Shown here: in pieces, positions 33,909 to 42,605 of the stretch
Numbering within the stretch: the first letter of the stretch is position 1
Layout: every line of letters begins with the position of its first letter
Source: an uncultured Lachnospiraceae bacterium
GTDB lineage: Bacteria > Bacillota > Clostridia > Lachnospirales > Lachnospiraceae
Assembly (NCBI GenBank): GCA_947631625.1
Contig: CANRMA010000012.1
Span: 34,811 to 98,810 of the forward strand
Reading direction: 5' to 3'
DNA length: 64,000 nt
Translations under genes and position numbers: made by a program
The notes under the pieces: model-generated
Databases searched by the model: none
Told to the model about the DNA's origin: nothing
Seen by the model: only the letters and a program-made list of their open reading frames with translations

Positions 33909-33983
33909 AAACCAATCATATCTAAATCAATCATATCTAAATCAATCATATCTAAACCAATTTTAACTAAACCAATTTATCAA
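33909..33983. repeat. 15-bp tandem repeat x5 after the galactan permease gene
   Basis: AAATCAATCATATCT and variants lie exactly head to tail at 33909-33923, 33924-33938, 33939-33953, 33954-33968 and 33969-33983. The unit is a multiple of three; in the permease frame every unit contains one or two stop codons (TAG, TGA). Confidence 0.93.
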
Positions 33984-33990
33984 AATATCA

Positions 33991-34833
33991 CTAACCCTTT
34001 ACGGAACCGCCCGTAACGCCTTCAACATAGAATTTCTGCATAAGCACGAACAGGATCGATATAGGTATCGACACAATGACGCCGCCCGCGCAGAAGATCG
34101 AGAAATACTTGTTTACAAGGGACTTATTGAGCATATTGTAAAGGCCTATCGCGATCGTCCAGTCAGTAGATATACCGGAATTAAGCATCAGCTTCGCAAG
34201 CACGAAATCGCCCCACGGCACAAGGAATGAGTTTATTACCGTGTATACAATGATAGGCTTAGAAAGCGGAATGATAATCCTCATAAAAATAGTAGCCTCC
34301 GAAGCTCCTTCAAGCCTCGCCGCTTCACGCAAAGACACGGAAATCGTATCCATAAAGCCCTTGGTTATAAGGTAGCCCAGACCCGACGCCGCGGAATATA
34401 CGATAATCATTCCAAGGTGGCTGTTCGTAAGTCCTATCGACTTCATAACGAAGTATACCGCTATCATGGACAAAACGCCGGGAAACATATTTAAGATAAT
34501 TCCAAAGCTCATCAGCGCTTTTCTGCCTTTAAATCTCATACAGCTCATGGTATAGCTGACCATTAGTACAAAGATCGTCGAGATGATACAGGTAAAAATC
34601 GCTATGATAAAAGTATTTTTAAACCATGCCGAATACTGTACCACGGAATCAGGCTCAAGGAACAGCGCCCTGTAATTGTTTAACGACCATGTTTCAGGGA
34701 AAAAGTGTGAGGTATTGATTCCCCTGTATCCGCTGAAAGAGGTAACGACCAACCAGACTATCGGTATCAGCCAGATAACCGCAAGTATCAACAAAACCGC
34801 ATGTCTTATGATAAAATCCACCGTCTTTTTCAT
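33991..34833 (-). CDS. Sugar ABC transporter permease, MalG/GanQ type
   Basis: A 280-residue inner-membrane subunit with six helices and the permease EAA loop SLREAARLEGASEATIFMRIIIPLSKP (about 175-200), which docks the ATPase. MalG-type proteins start with a KK-rich tail and a LILAVIWLIPIVWL helix as here. The ATG overlaps the stop of the upstream permease gene by one base (TAATG). In context, with GH53 and GH42 enzymes, it should import beta-1,4-galacto-oligosaccharides, like GanQ of Bacillus. No dedicated ATPase gene is nearby; a shared MsmX-type ATPase encoded elsewhere is expected. Confidence 0.94.
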   Translation of the reverse strand: MKKTVDFIIRHAVLLILAVIWLIPIVWLVVTSFSGYRGINTSHFFPETWSLNNYRALFLEPDSVVQYSAWFKNTFIIAIFTCIISTIFVLMVSYTMSCMRFKGRKALMSFGIILNMFPGVLSMIAVYFVMKSIGLTNSHLGMIIVYSAASGLGYLITKGFMDTISVSLREAARLEGASEATIFMRIIIPLSKPIIVYTVINSFLVPWGDFVLAKLMLNSGISTDWTIAIGLYNMLNKSLVNKYFSIFCAGGVIVSIPISILFVLMQKFYVEGVTGGSVKG

Positions 34834-36260
34834 TACTGGAAATCCTCCTCTCTATTGCCCTTGATCATCTGCGTAAAGGTAACAAGCGTAAACGCCGCGC
34901 AGATTATGAATACCAAAATACCAATAACAGATGCTATTTTATAATTATAATATTCATTAGTCAATCTAAACAGCCATGTTACCAACAGATCCACTTCTTT
35001 TGCATTGGAATTGGCAAGCAGCTGGTCGGAGGTAACATATACATCCTGAGTAAGCAGATATATAACGTTGAAGTTGTTTATATTTTTAACAAAATCCGTT
35101 ATAAGGCTGGGCCCCATGATAAACAGAATATAGGGCATCGTGATCTTCCAGAATATCTGGAACTTGTTGGCTCCGTCAATCCTCGCGCTTTCCAACTGGT
35201 CAACCGGAATGTTCATAAGCACACCGGTAGCTATGAGCATCTGATATGGTACGCCTACCCATATATTTATAAGTATTATCATAACTTTGGTCCAGTTAGG
35301 GTTTGTCAGGAACGGTATATAAGTCAGATGCGAACCCACAAGACCTATGCTTTTTAAGAAATCCGTAAGCCCGATATTGGAACATATAGTATTCACGATA
35401 CCGGAATCACCGAAAAAGTTTCTTACGAGCAAAAGGGTAACGAACTGAGGCACCGCAATCGCTACCATAAATAAAGTCCTCCACAGTTTGGGAAGTTTCG
35501 TGTTTTTGCTGTTTACAAACTGTGCCATTAAGATACCGCCGATAAAGGTGGTAAATGTCGCAAAGAACGCCCACACAAGGGTCCAGACCAAAACTTTGCC
35601 AAAGGCGTAACCGAATGTTACGGTCGTGGAGTTAGTGAAAAGCTGTTTGAAGTTTTTAAAGCCCACCCATGTAAAAAGCGCGTTGGGCGGCATATGCTGC
35701 TGGTCATAATTGGTAAACGCCACCGCTATGAGAACCAGTATAGGAATTATGTTCATAAGTATTATTCCCAGACAGGGCAGCGTTAAAAGCGTGATATTGA
35801 ATTTCTGGTTAAAAAGAGATTTAACATCTTCCGCAAATGTATTGATGTGTTTTCCCGCTTCTTTGCGAAGCTGTAAACGGTAAACCGTTTTAATGTTACC
35901 GATGTATACTAAAATAAAAGCTAAGATTATAAATAACGCAATAATGGAATTTAACAAAATGAGGAACGAGTTATCATAATCATTAACTGTACTTGTCATA
36001 GTAAGCGGATCAAATTTCTGCTCAAACTGAACGGTGCCCAATGTTCCGAATTTGGCAAGGTTAGGCGCGGCATAAAAAACACACATAACCACAAAAACCG
36101 CTTCGAGCAGGGTCATAATGATACCGTTGATGATCTGTTTTCTTGCGGCATAACCTGCCCCCATAATAACAAGGGATAATTTTACCCCGATATCACCTTT
36201 GGCTATTGCCGTTGCAAACTCTTTAAAATAATTTCCAATTGATTTAAAAAAATTTTTCAT
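34833..36260 (-). CDS. Sugar ABC transporter permease, MalF/GanP type
   Basis: A 475-residue membrane subunit, longer than the common ~290-residue MalF-like proteins. The first ~150 residues hold three extra helices and a cytoplasmic linker (KEAGKHINTFAEDVKSLFN), as in true MalF. The core carries the EAA loop QLESARIDGANKFQIFWKITMPY (about 385-405). The start follows GGAGGATTGAT. It lies between the binding protein (with an intervening terminator) and the MalG-type permease (TAATG overlap), forming binding protein - MalF - MalG order as in the Bacillus gan operon. Confidence 0.94.
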   Translation of the reverse strand: MKNFFKSIGNYFKEFATAIAKGDIGVKLSLVIMGAGYAARKQIINGIIMTLLEAVFVVMCVFYAAPNLAKFGTLGTVQFEQKFDPLTMTSTVNDYDNSFLILLNSIIALFIILAFILVYIGNIKTVYRLQLRKEAGKHINTFAEDVKSLFNQKFNITLLTLPCLGIILMNIIPILVLIAVAFTNYDQQHMPPNALFTWVGFKNFKQLFTNSTTVTFGYAFGKVLVWTLVWAFFATFTTFIGGILMAQFVNSKNTKLPKLWRTLFMVAIAVPQFVTLLLVRNFFGDSGIVNTICSNIGLTDFLKSIGLVGSHLTYIPFLTNPNWTKVMIILINIWVGVPYQMLIATGVLMNIPVDQLESARIDGANKFQIFWKITMPYILFIMGPSLITDFVKNINNFNVIYLLTQDVYVTSDQLLANSNAKEVDLLVTWLFRLTNEYYNYKIASVIGILVFIICAAFTLVTFTQMIKGNREEDFQ

Positions 36261-36339
36261 ATCAATCCTCCATTCCCCGGCATAAGTATGAAAACGGCTT
36301 TCACACTAAACCTTCATAAGAGTTGTTTTTGAAATACCT

Positions 36340-36382
36340 TTTTAAAAATACCCCGCCTCTTAGATGCGACGCGGGGTATTAA
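36340..36382 (-). terminator. Terminator between binding protein and permease genes
   Basis: On the minus strand ATACCCCGC (36371-36379) pairs with GCGGGGTAT (36348-36356), followed by TTTTTAAAAAGG. Such partial terminators commonly give excess binding protein over permeases. Confidence 0.85.
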
Positions 36383-36463
36383 TTTTATTTTGATCAACAA
36401 TTTTTACTTAACCGGCAGGCTTTGGCATACGCACAATACCGACCGGAACTTGTATACAAGCCA

Positions 36464-37828
36464 TTATTCCACAGGAGCCGTAATACCTTCCACTGCAGTA
36501 TCAAGCAATGTCTGTAAATCCGTTCCGTCAGGATTTCCTGAAGCCAATATCTGTCCTAAAGTCTCAGCCGGAGCCCAGAAGTTATTGCCTACACGCTGAG
36601 GAGTTGCATAAGCCGCCTGCTCGCCAAGAGCTGCAATAGCGGGATTAGCCTGAACAGCTTCCGATTCTGAAGCAGCTATATTGGAAGGACCAAGACCTCT
36701 TGCTTCAAATCTTGCTACCTGAGATTCTTCGTTTGTAAGATACTCAGCAAGCAGCATCGCCCAGCCTACGTTAGCTGAATGAGGATTAACGCCTATCAGC
36801 TTGCAGCCTGAATAAGAAGACATCTGGCAGTCTTTGCCGCCGACATTGATCGTAGGAAGTTTGGCAGCCGCATAGTTCTCACCCCATGCTTCTTCTGCCG
36901 TCTCTGCTCTCCATGTACCGTTTACCGCTGCCGCAACAGTGCCTTCGGCTATCGCCGTAGCCTGCTGTTCATCAGTCATCTGTACAAGAACTCCCGTTTC
37001 GCAGGCATCCATTATCGCCTGCGCCACATCCGTTGCGCCGTCTGCATTCCATGTACAGGTATTGCTTCCGTCTTCATTGAGTGAAAGCTCATAGCCTGCG
37101 CCCTGGAAGAATGAGTAAAGATACCAACCGTTAGCGATATCCATAGCTATCTTTTTATCAGCCGCCTTCGCTACTTCGATCATTTTCTCAAGAGACTGTA
37201 CATCATCCTCCGTAAATACCGAAGCGTCGTAGAACATGAAATATCCGTTATCAGCCGTCATAGGATAAGCATACAATTTGCCGTCTATTGAAGCGGCTTC
37301 AACCGAACCAGCTACGTTTTCACCGGCAACGTCATAAGTGTAATCAGCTACAACCTCCTGCAAAGCTCCCGCCTTAACAAGTTCATTGATCTGATCATCA
37401 GCAAACGCAAAAACGTCCGCCGCAGCTTCTACATCCGTTAAGATAGTATCTTTGGCGGTAGACTCTGATTCCGAACCGAGGGTTATATCAAACTCGACGT
37501 CAGAATACTGTGCCTTGAAGTTGTCAAGCAGTGTCGTAGTAAGCTCCTGATCCTCCTCAGACGCCCATACGGTAAGCGCTACCGGACCCGTAGTGTTTGC
37601 GATAAGAGTCGCAACCGCATCATCCGATGCCGTACTGTCAGCTGCAGCGCTGTCTCCCGATGCATCAGCCGGAGCTTCCGTCTGAGTATCGGCTGCAGTA
37701 TCCGCAGAATTGTCAGCCGCAGGCGCTGAAGTATCCCCCCCCGCCTCGCTTCCGGAGTTTCCGCATCCGGCAAGAGTTGCAGCAACCATTGATGTTGCAA
37801 GTAATGTTGCTAAAACCTTCTTTTTCAT
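36464..37828 (-). CDS. Extracellular sugar-binding lipoprotein of the galactan ABC transporter
   Basis: A 454-residue family-1 solute-binding protein. The start at 37828 gives a lipoprotein signal (MKKKVLATLLATSMVAATLAGC; lipobox TLAGC with Cys22 as lipid anchor), and GAGAGAGGAAAATTT precedes it; the longer in-frame start is upstream of this site. A Ser/Ala/Asp-rich linker (about 25-70) follows the anchor. The mature part resembles MalE (LTVWASEEDQEL, DVFAFADDQINELVKAGAL, TADNGYFMFYD). In this locus it is the likely counterpart of GanS, binding galacto-oligosaccharides. It has its own strong promoter upstream. Confidence 0.95.
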   Translation of the reverse strand: MKKKVLATLLATSMVAATLAGCGNSGSEAGGDTSAPAADNSADTAADTQTEAPADASGDSAAADSTASDDAVATLIANTTGPVALTVWASEEDQELTTTLLDNFKAQYSDVEFDITLGSESESTAKDTILTDVEAAADVFAFADDQINELVKAGALQEVVADYTYDVAGENVAGSVEAASIDGKLYAYPMTADNGYFMFYDASVFTEDDVQSLEKMIEVAKAADKKIAMDIANGWYLYSFFQGAGYELSLNEDGSNTCTWNADGATDVAQAIMDACETGVLVQMTDEQQATAIAEGTVAAAVNGTWRAETAEEAWGENYAAAKLPTINVGGKDCQMSSYSGCKLIGVNPHSANVGWAMLLAEYLTNEESQVARFEARGLGPSNIAASESEAVQANPAIAALGEQAAYATPQRVGNNFWAPAETLGQILASGNPDGTDLQTLLDTAVEGITAPVE

Positions 37829-37960
37829 AAATTTTCCTCTCTCTTTCTTAATACTTGGTTTTTTATTGCTTTTATATAAAATGCATAAACATCTTATATC
37901 AATAGAATCGTAAAACAAACCGGTACTTTTTATTAAATATTTATGAATTCTTTATTATTA

Positions 37961-37990
37961 AATTTACCATTATTTGCATATATTTGTCAA
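37961..37990 (-). promoter_or_regulatory. Strong promoter before the sugar-binding protein gene
   Basis: TTGACA (37985-37990), 18-bp spacer, TAAATT (37961-37966) on the minus strand, about 130 bp before the start codon. The leader has no evident riboswitch. Confidence 0.8.
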
Positions 37991-38075
37991 CAATATCCAT
38001 GTCCATAACTCTATAACTTATTATTATTTATTGTAGCCATGTCTTGTTGCTTATTTCATCTTAGTTCTTATTACC

Positions 38076-39179
38076 TCATGCGAAATCACGTATCGCTTCA
38101 AGCGCGGGAAGCGCATTCCCGTCATAGTCAAATAGCGCCTGATTGGCCCATTCGTTGCCTCCCGGCCCCTTTTCCTCCATATAAGCTATGGCCTCATCGG
38201 AGGCCCAACCGGAGCCTGCTACCGGTATCCATGCCGCCTCCCAGTAAAAAAAGCCTGCGCCCTTATTGTCGGGAACCTGTTTTATCACATTCAAAAAATC
38301 CGTAAGGAACCGTTTCTGACCGTCTTTTGTCATAGGATAGTCTATCTTATCCACAAGCTCTTTTTTGGTGGCCATTCCTTTGCGCTTATCGGGCGGCAGC
38401 TTTTCATAATCGGCATAATCCTCCATAGTATAGCCCATAGACACTTCGACCACCATAAGTTCCTTACCATATCTTAACGAAATATCGTTCATATTATTCT
38501 TTAAATCGGCAAGACTGCCATGCCAGAAGGGATAGTAGGATAGACCTATTATCTGGAAGTCCTCGCCTTTTTCCATATAATGGTCAAACCATTCACGATA
38601 AAGAGCATTGTTTCCGCCGTTATCGAGATGAAGCACTATCGGGATATCGTTATCTGCCGCGCGCACACCCTTTATTCCGGCATTGATAAGGCGGATAAGC
38701 CCGTCGTAGTCAGGCACCTTACCGTAAGGCCAGAGCATACCGTTCGTTATCTCGTTTCCCACCTGAACAAGCGTCGGAAAAGCGCCTTCTTTTTTCATGG
38801 TTTCCAAAGTTTCCCTTGTGTATTCAAAAACGGCAGTCTCAAGCTCGCAAAGCCCCATGCCTTTCCATGCTTTGGGAACTCTCTGTTTGCCCGGATCCGC
38901 CCAGAAATCGCTATAATGAAAGTCAAGCAGAACTTTCATCCCGTTATCAAGAACTCTTTTGGCAAGCTCTATTGTGGTAGGAAGGTCGTTGGTGCCGGCC
39001 CCGTAAGGCTTCCCATCCTCAGTATAAGGGTCATTCCAGAGCCTCAGCCTCACAGCGTTCACACCATAGTCCTTAAGTATGCCAAGAACATCTTTTTCCA
39101 CGCCCTTATCATAAAATCTGCCGCCCAAGCCCTCTACTTCCTTTAATGTAGATAAATCCACACCTTTAAGAAATTCCAT
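38076..39179 (-). CDS. ganB: Endo-beta-1,4-galactanase, GH53, no signal peptide
   Basis: Hydrolyses beta-1,4-galactan (arabinogalactan type I) chains. The 367 residues are a single GH53 barrel: VNAVRLRLWNDPY near residue 40, the acid/base Glu in QVGNEITNGMLWP near 140, and the nucleophile Glu in MVVEVSMGYT near 240. The N-terminus MEFLKGVDLSTLKEV enters the catalytic domain directly, with no signal peptide, unlike secreted Bacillus GanB, so it should act on imported oligosaccharides. GGAGGACCAAT precedes the start. It lies upstream of the transporter genes; copy C of the repeat element sits just ahead of it. Confidence 0.94.
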   Translation of the reverse strand: MEFLKGVDLSTLKEVEGLGGRFYDKGVEKDVLGILKDYGVNAVRLRLWNDPYTEDGKPYGAGTNDLPTTIELAKRVLDNGMKVLLDFHYSDFWADPGKQRVPKAWKGMGLCELETAVFEYTRETLETMKKEGAFPTLVQVGNEITNGMLWPYGKVPDYDGLIRLINAGIKGVRAADNDIPIVLHLDNGGNNALYREWFDHYMEKGEDFQIIGLSYYPFWHGSLADLKNNMNDISLRYGKELMVVEVSMGYTMEDYADYEKLPPDKRKGMATKKELVDKIDYPMTKDGQKRFLTDFLNVIKQVPDNKGAGFFYWEAAWIPVAGSGWASDEAIAYMEEKGPGGNEWANQALFDYDGNALPALEAIRDFA

Positions 39180-39221
39180 ATTGGTCCTCCATAATTGCTC
39201 CTTATTTTTTTATATATTGTT

Positions 39222-39447
39222 TAGGCAATTGCGAAATGCTGATTTACATTTTTGAGATTGTGCAGATTTAACAAAACCCTTGCAGGCCGCTTTCGCTGCG
39301 TTGAGCGCAGTAGCGGCACTAAGCTCGAAAATACCTCGCAAAAGTATAAGCGCAAATTCTTTGCGCTATGCGCTCAGAGCTCCTGCAATGGTGTTTGTTA
39401 AATCTGTACAATCAATATATGTTGAGAGAGGGTTTCGCAATTGTCTA
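39222..39447. mobile_element. MITE-like element copy C (~226 bp)
   Basis: The outer ends are TAGGCAATTGCGAAATGC and GGTTTCGCAATTGTCTA, an inverted pair of about 14 bp. The inner arms run GATTGTGCAGATTTAACA to CTTGCAGGC, and GCAATGG to TTGTTAAATCTGTACAATC. It is nearly the same as copy A in its arms and has a related centre. It fills most of the gap between the divergent GH53 and DUF305 genes and lies within 45 bp of the GH53 start, so it separates that gene from any distant promoter. Confidence 0.88.
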
Positions 39448-39503
39448 TTATATATTTTGCCTAAATAATATGTTTTGAAAAAGACTTTCGCGAGTATCAA
39501 ATA

Positions 39504-39532
39504 ATGACAAATTCACATTATCAGCATAATAT
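39504..39532 (+). promoter_or_regulatory. Putative promoter of the DUF305 gene
   Basis: ATGACA (39504-39509), 17-bp spacer and TAATAT (39527-39532) on the plus strand, about 40 bp before the start. Confidence 0.6.
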
Positions 39533-39573
39533 ATTTTAAAGATATTGGCAAATAAAATAATCGGAGGCCAAAT

Positions 39574-40152
39574 ATGCGCGAAAATAACGCCTGTTGTGAA
39601 TTCAGCAACAATACTCAGACCTATCTTAAGGATTTTTCCTGTATTCTGGACAGAATGATAAAAGGAATGACCTGCGCTGATCTGAATAACAGTATTTCAC
39701 ACAATTTTATAGTACAGATGATACCGCATCATAAAGCGGCAATTAAAATGTCTGAAAATATTTTAAAATACACTACCAATATTACATTGCAGAACATCGC
39801 ATGCAATATAATCAAAGAGCAGACTCAAAGTATCGCGGATATGGAAAGCATATTATCGTGCTGCTCTGCGCAGACCGACTCTGCACAGAATCTGAATGAA
39901 TATCAGGACAGAGTCTCAAAGATATTCGATCGTATGTTCTGCAGAATGAAAGAGGCTAAGACCGTTAATTCGGTAAACTGCAACTTCTTATTCGAAATGC
40001 TTCCCCACCACGAAGGCGCCGTGGCATTTAGCGAGACTACTCTGGAATACTGCATATGTCCGGAACTTAAATCCATTCTTAATTCCATTATAACTTCACA
40101 GAAACGCGGTATCTGTCAGATGAAGGAATTGGTTGACAGGCTTAACTGCTGA
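39574..40152 (+). CDS. Double DUF305 protein
   Basis: A 192-residue protein with two DUF305/ferritin-like helical units: FIVQMIPHHKAAIKMSENIL (about 47-66) and FLFEMLPHHEGAVAFSETTL (about 139-158). Each has the family M-P-H-H core. Most DUF305 proteins are exported and linked to copper handling, but this one has no signal peptide and is rich in Cys (about ten). GGAGGCCAAAT precedes ATG. It is transcribed against its neighbours inside the galactan locus, suggesting insertion as a separate unit. A metal-binding role is possible but not shown. Confidence 0.88.
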   Translation: MRENNACCEFSNNTQTYLKDFSCILDRMIKGMTCADLNNSISHNFIVQMIPHHKAAIKMSENILKYTTNITLQNIACNIIKEQTQSIADMESILSCCSAQTDSAQNLNEYQDRVSKIFDRMFCRMKEAKTVNSVNCNFLFEMLPHHEGAVAFSETTLEYCICPELKSILNSIITSQKRGICQMKELVDRLNC

Positions 40153-40165
40153 TTATTGACCCAGA

Positions 40166-40200
40166 CGGTTAGCCGTTTCTAACTAAAGCGCGGCTAACCG
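40166..40200. terminator. Hairpin between convergent DUF305 and GH42 genes
   Basis: CGGTTAGCCG (40166-40175) and CGGCTAACCG (40191-40200) form a perfect 10-bp stem. It contains the GH42 stop codon. A good T-run is lacking on both sides, so termination efficiency is uncertain. Confidence 0.6.
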
Positions 40201-42311
40201 GTAATGCAATCCCTGCTTTCCATAACCATAAAACTCCAACCTTCCAGTTTAATGATATCTCCGTCTTTTAATTCCGTTATTTTTTCAGTTTGGGGCGTTT
40301 CACTTTGGTTCATTTCACTTTGTTCCATTCTGCTTCCGTTTATTAAAACCGCCGCATTTTTCCCACGATATACAGCCTCTCTGACATCATCGGAATAATT
40401 AAAATAATATACTATCTCTCTGCCAAAATCATTAATTCCGCGTTTAATGATAACCGGATATTCCGATTCCGGCATTTCAATACCCGCACCAATACATACA
40501 TGACGAAGCAGGTCTTTAAGAAGAGACTGTTCAAAATAACAGCCTATATAGAAAGCCCTGCCGCTTCCGTATCTGTTACAGGTTACAGCCGAATATTCAC
40601 CCCGGTAAGGATGATCGTAATAAGCTAAAGTCTCCGCAGTGGAAGGTATAAGCAGCTCCATCCAATAATTTACAGTATTTATGCTGTTTTTAGCAGTTTT
40701 ATCACTCACAAAATTGTTCGACCCGGTCGATTGTGGAGAGATTTCATCTTTCAGCCCCACATTGACCGGATTGGTAAATTGATCATATGTCATCCCAAAC
40801 ACGTGTGTCATCTTATGTGGAAGATCATCTGAATAAATTTTTAACATACTATCCGAAACTGCCGTTTTAAATGTTGAAATCAGGTGTCCTCCGTTTCTGA
40901 CGTATGTGTCCAGTGCGCTGACAGTGGTGTCAGAAACACTGTAAAGGGCGGGAGTTATCAAAACCTTGTATCGACTAAATAAGTCAACATCCTCCGCATT
41001 CAAAATATCACATTCTATATTAAGTTGGTAAAGCGCATCATGTATCCAACGCAAAATATCGTTATAATTTAATTCATTATGTATGGGAAACCACTGCAGC
41101 CCGTTAAGCGACTCGTGTGACAATACTATTGCAACCTGAGGCGATTTTTTAAGGTTTTTAAGATGTTGACCATATAAGTCAAAATCATTTCCTATACGAC
41201 AGATTTCATGGTAAACAGTATTTTCTCTGAGATTATGGCTCAAAATTCCTTTCCAATAAGACTCTATCGCATTATGTATTGAATGCCAGTGCCAATACAT
41301 GACCGAATTGGAACCGGACGCAAGATGACTGAAAGCCTGAAGCCTCAACTGACCGGGATATGGCAGCCAACCGAAGTTACCCTGTGCCTCGGTTTCCAGT
41401 ATCAGATAATTTTCCTTTTTTACAGAGCGGGCGATCGTCCCTCCAAGTGAGATTTCCACTCCGGTAAGATCCTGCGCCGAAGGATGATAGATATCAAAGC
41501 CTGCAACATCCAGAGCGCGCCCCGCTTCCCACTGATTTACCTCCGGCTGCAGTCCGTAAGAAATATCTCTCCATTCATAATCAAAGTTTTGCGTAATAAA
41601 CTGACTTGGACGCGCATATTCCCCTACTATTTTACTCTGCCATGCAAGAAAATCCGTAACCAGTTTCCTCTGATATTTCTGATACTCAGCGCCAAGACTT
41701 CCGTTGATAGTACCGCGGATATCCGGAAAATCCTCCCACGCATTTATGCGGTTGCTCCAATAATCGAGCCCAAATTCATCATTCAGCTTATCAAGATCGT
41801 TATCAAAAACATCTTTAAGGTATTGCACAAAGCCCGCCTGAGCATACTTACTGCAGGTATCATAAGCCTTGGTCTCATTATCAAGCTGAAAACCGATAAC
41901 ATTATCATAATCCGACACTTCTTCCATAAGTTTACGTATAATGATCTCCACATGCTTAAGATACATAGGGTGGGTTATATCCATATTCTGCCTGTGACCG
42001 TACCGACCTTTACCGGCATGGGTTTCGGTTATAATATCCGGATACTTGGCTGCAAGCCATGTCGGTATCGCGTATGACGGAGTCCCGACAATAACACTTA
42101 TGCCATGCTTCTTAGCGGCTTTGAGCATACGGTGCAGATGGGTAAAATCAAATACTCCCTCCTGCGGCTCCCAAGTACTCCATGTTGACTCTGCAATACG
42201 GATCACATTTATTTTCGCCCTTTCCATCATTTCCATATCGGTTTCTATACGGTCATAAGGCAAATACTCATCATAATAAGCAGCTCCGAATAAAATTTTG
42301 TCTGTTTTCAT
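40194..42311 (-). CDS. ganA: Beta-galactosidase, GH42
   Basis: Releases galactose from beta-galacto-oligosaccharides in the cytoplasm. The 705-residue protein begins MKTDKILFGAAYYDEY, with AAGGAAAATATGAT ahead (an upstream in-frame ATG at 42329 lacks a ribosome site). The GH42 barrel (about 1-380) contains the acid/base Glu in IGFQLDNETKAYD and the nucleophile Glu in LILETEAQGNFGW. A trimerisation domain (about 390-610) and a beta-sandwich end follow (INDFGREIVYYFNYSDD). There is no signal peptide. Together with GH53 and the transporter it forms a galactan utilisation set like the Bacillus gan genes, though split here by the DUF305 gene. Confidence 0.95.
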   Translation of the reverse strand: MKTDKILFGAAYYDEYLPYDRIETDMEMMERAKINVIRIAESTWSTWEPQEGVFDFTHLHRMLKAAKKHGISVIVGTPSYAIPTWLAAKYPDIITETHAGKGRYGHRQNMDITHPMYLKHVEIIIRKLMEEVSDYDNVIGFQLDNETKAYDTCSKYAQAGFVQYLKDVFDNDLDKLNDEFGLDYWSNRINAWEDFPDIRGTINGSLGAEYQKYQRKLVTDFLAWQSKIVGEYARPSQFITQNFDYEWRDISYGLQPEVNQWEAGRALDVAGFDIYHPSAQDLTGVEISLGGTIARSVKKENYLILETEAQGNFGWLPYPGQLRLQAFSHLASGSNSVMYWHWHSIHNAIESYWKGILSHNLRENTVYHEICRIGNDFDLYGQHLKNLKKSPQVAIVLSHESLNGLQWFPIHNELNYNDILRWIHDALYQLNIECDILNAEDVDLFSRYKVLITPALYSVSDTTVSALDTYVRNGGHLISTFKTAVSDSMLKIYSDDLPHKMTHVFGMTYDQFTNPVNVGLKDEISPQSTGSNNFVSDKTAKNSINTVNYWMELLIPSTAETLAYYDHPYRGEYSAVTCNRYGSGRAFYIGCYFEQSLLKDLLRHVCIGAGIEMPESEYPVIIKRGINDFGREIVYYFNYSDDVREAVYRGKNAAVLINGSRMEQSEMNQSETPQTEKITELKDGDIIKLEGWSFMVMESRDCITG

Positions 42312-42446
42312 ATCATATTTTCCTTCCATAATCCAGTAATTCAGTGAACTATATATTTAATTTTTAATATTCTTCCTTGAAACAGATGGAATTACAACAA
42401 AAAAACCTCGCCAAAAAAAACCAAAACAACCTCTCAAAAAAACCTC

Positions 42447-42476
42447 TTGCTAAACCACCCACATCTATGCTATAAT
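42447..42476 (+). promoter_or_regulatory. Promoter of tRNA-Trp
   Basis: TTGCTA (42447-42452), 18-bp spacer and a perfect TATAAT (42471-42476), 27 bp before the tRNA. It is divergent from GH42, whose own promoter in the A-rich 42312-42446 stretch is unclear. Confidence 0.8.
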
Positions 42477-42503
42477 AGTCCTCGGTGGTTTTATCATACT
42501 CAT

Positions 42504-42574
42504 AGGGGCATAGTTCAAAGGTAGAACAGTGGTCTCCAAAACCATCGATGTGGGTTCGATTCCTACTGCCCCTG
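42504..42574 (+). tRNA. tRNA-Trp (CCA anticodon)
   Basis: A 71-nt cloverleaf: acceptor AGGGGCA with TGCCCCT and discriminator G, D arm TAGTTCAAAGGTAGAACA, anticodon stem-loop GTGGT-CTCCAAA-ACCAT with anticodon CCA, and T-loop GGTTCGATT. CCA is not encoded. It is transcribed alone on the plus strand. Confidence 0.95.
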
Positions 42575-42605
42575 TTCATAAAAATTATCTGTATTTATCC
42601 AACCT

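Noticed and set aside
33909..33983. CRISPR array
   Set aside because: Units are contiguous 15-mers without spacers; same reasoning applies to the other tandem arrays.
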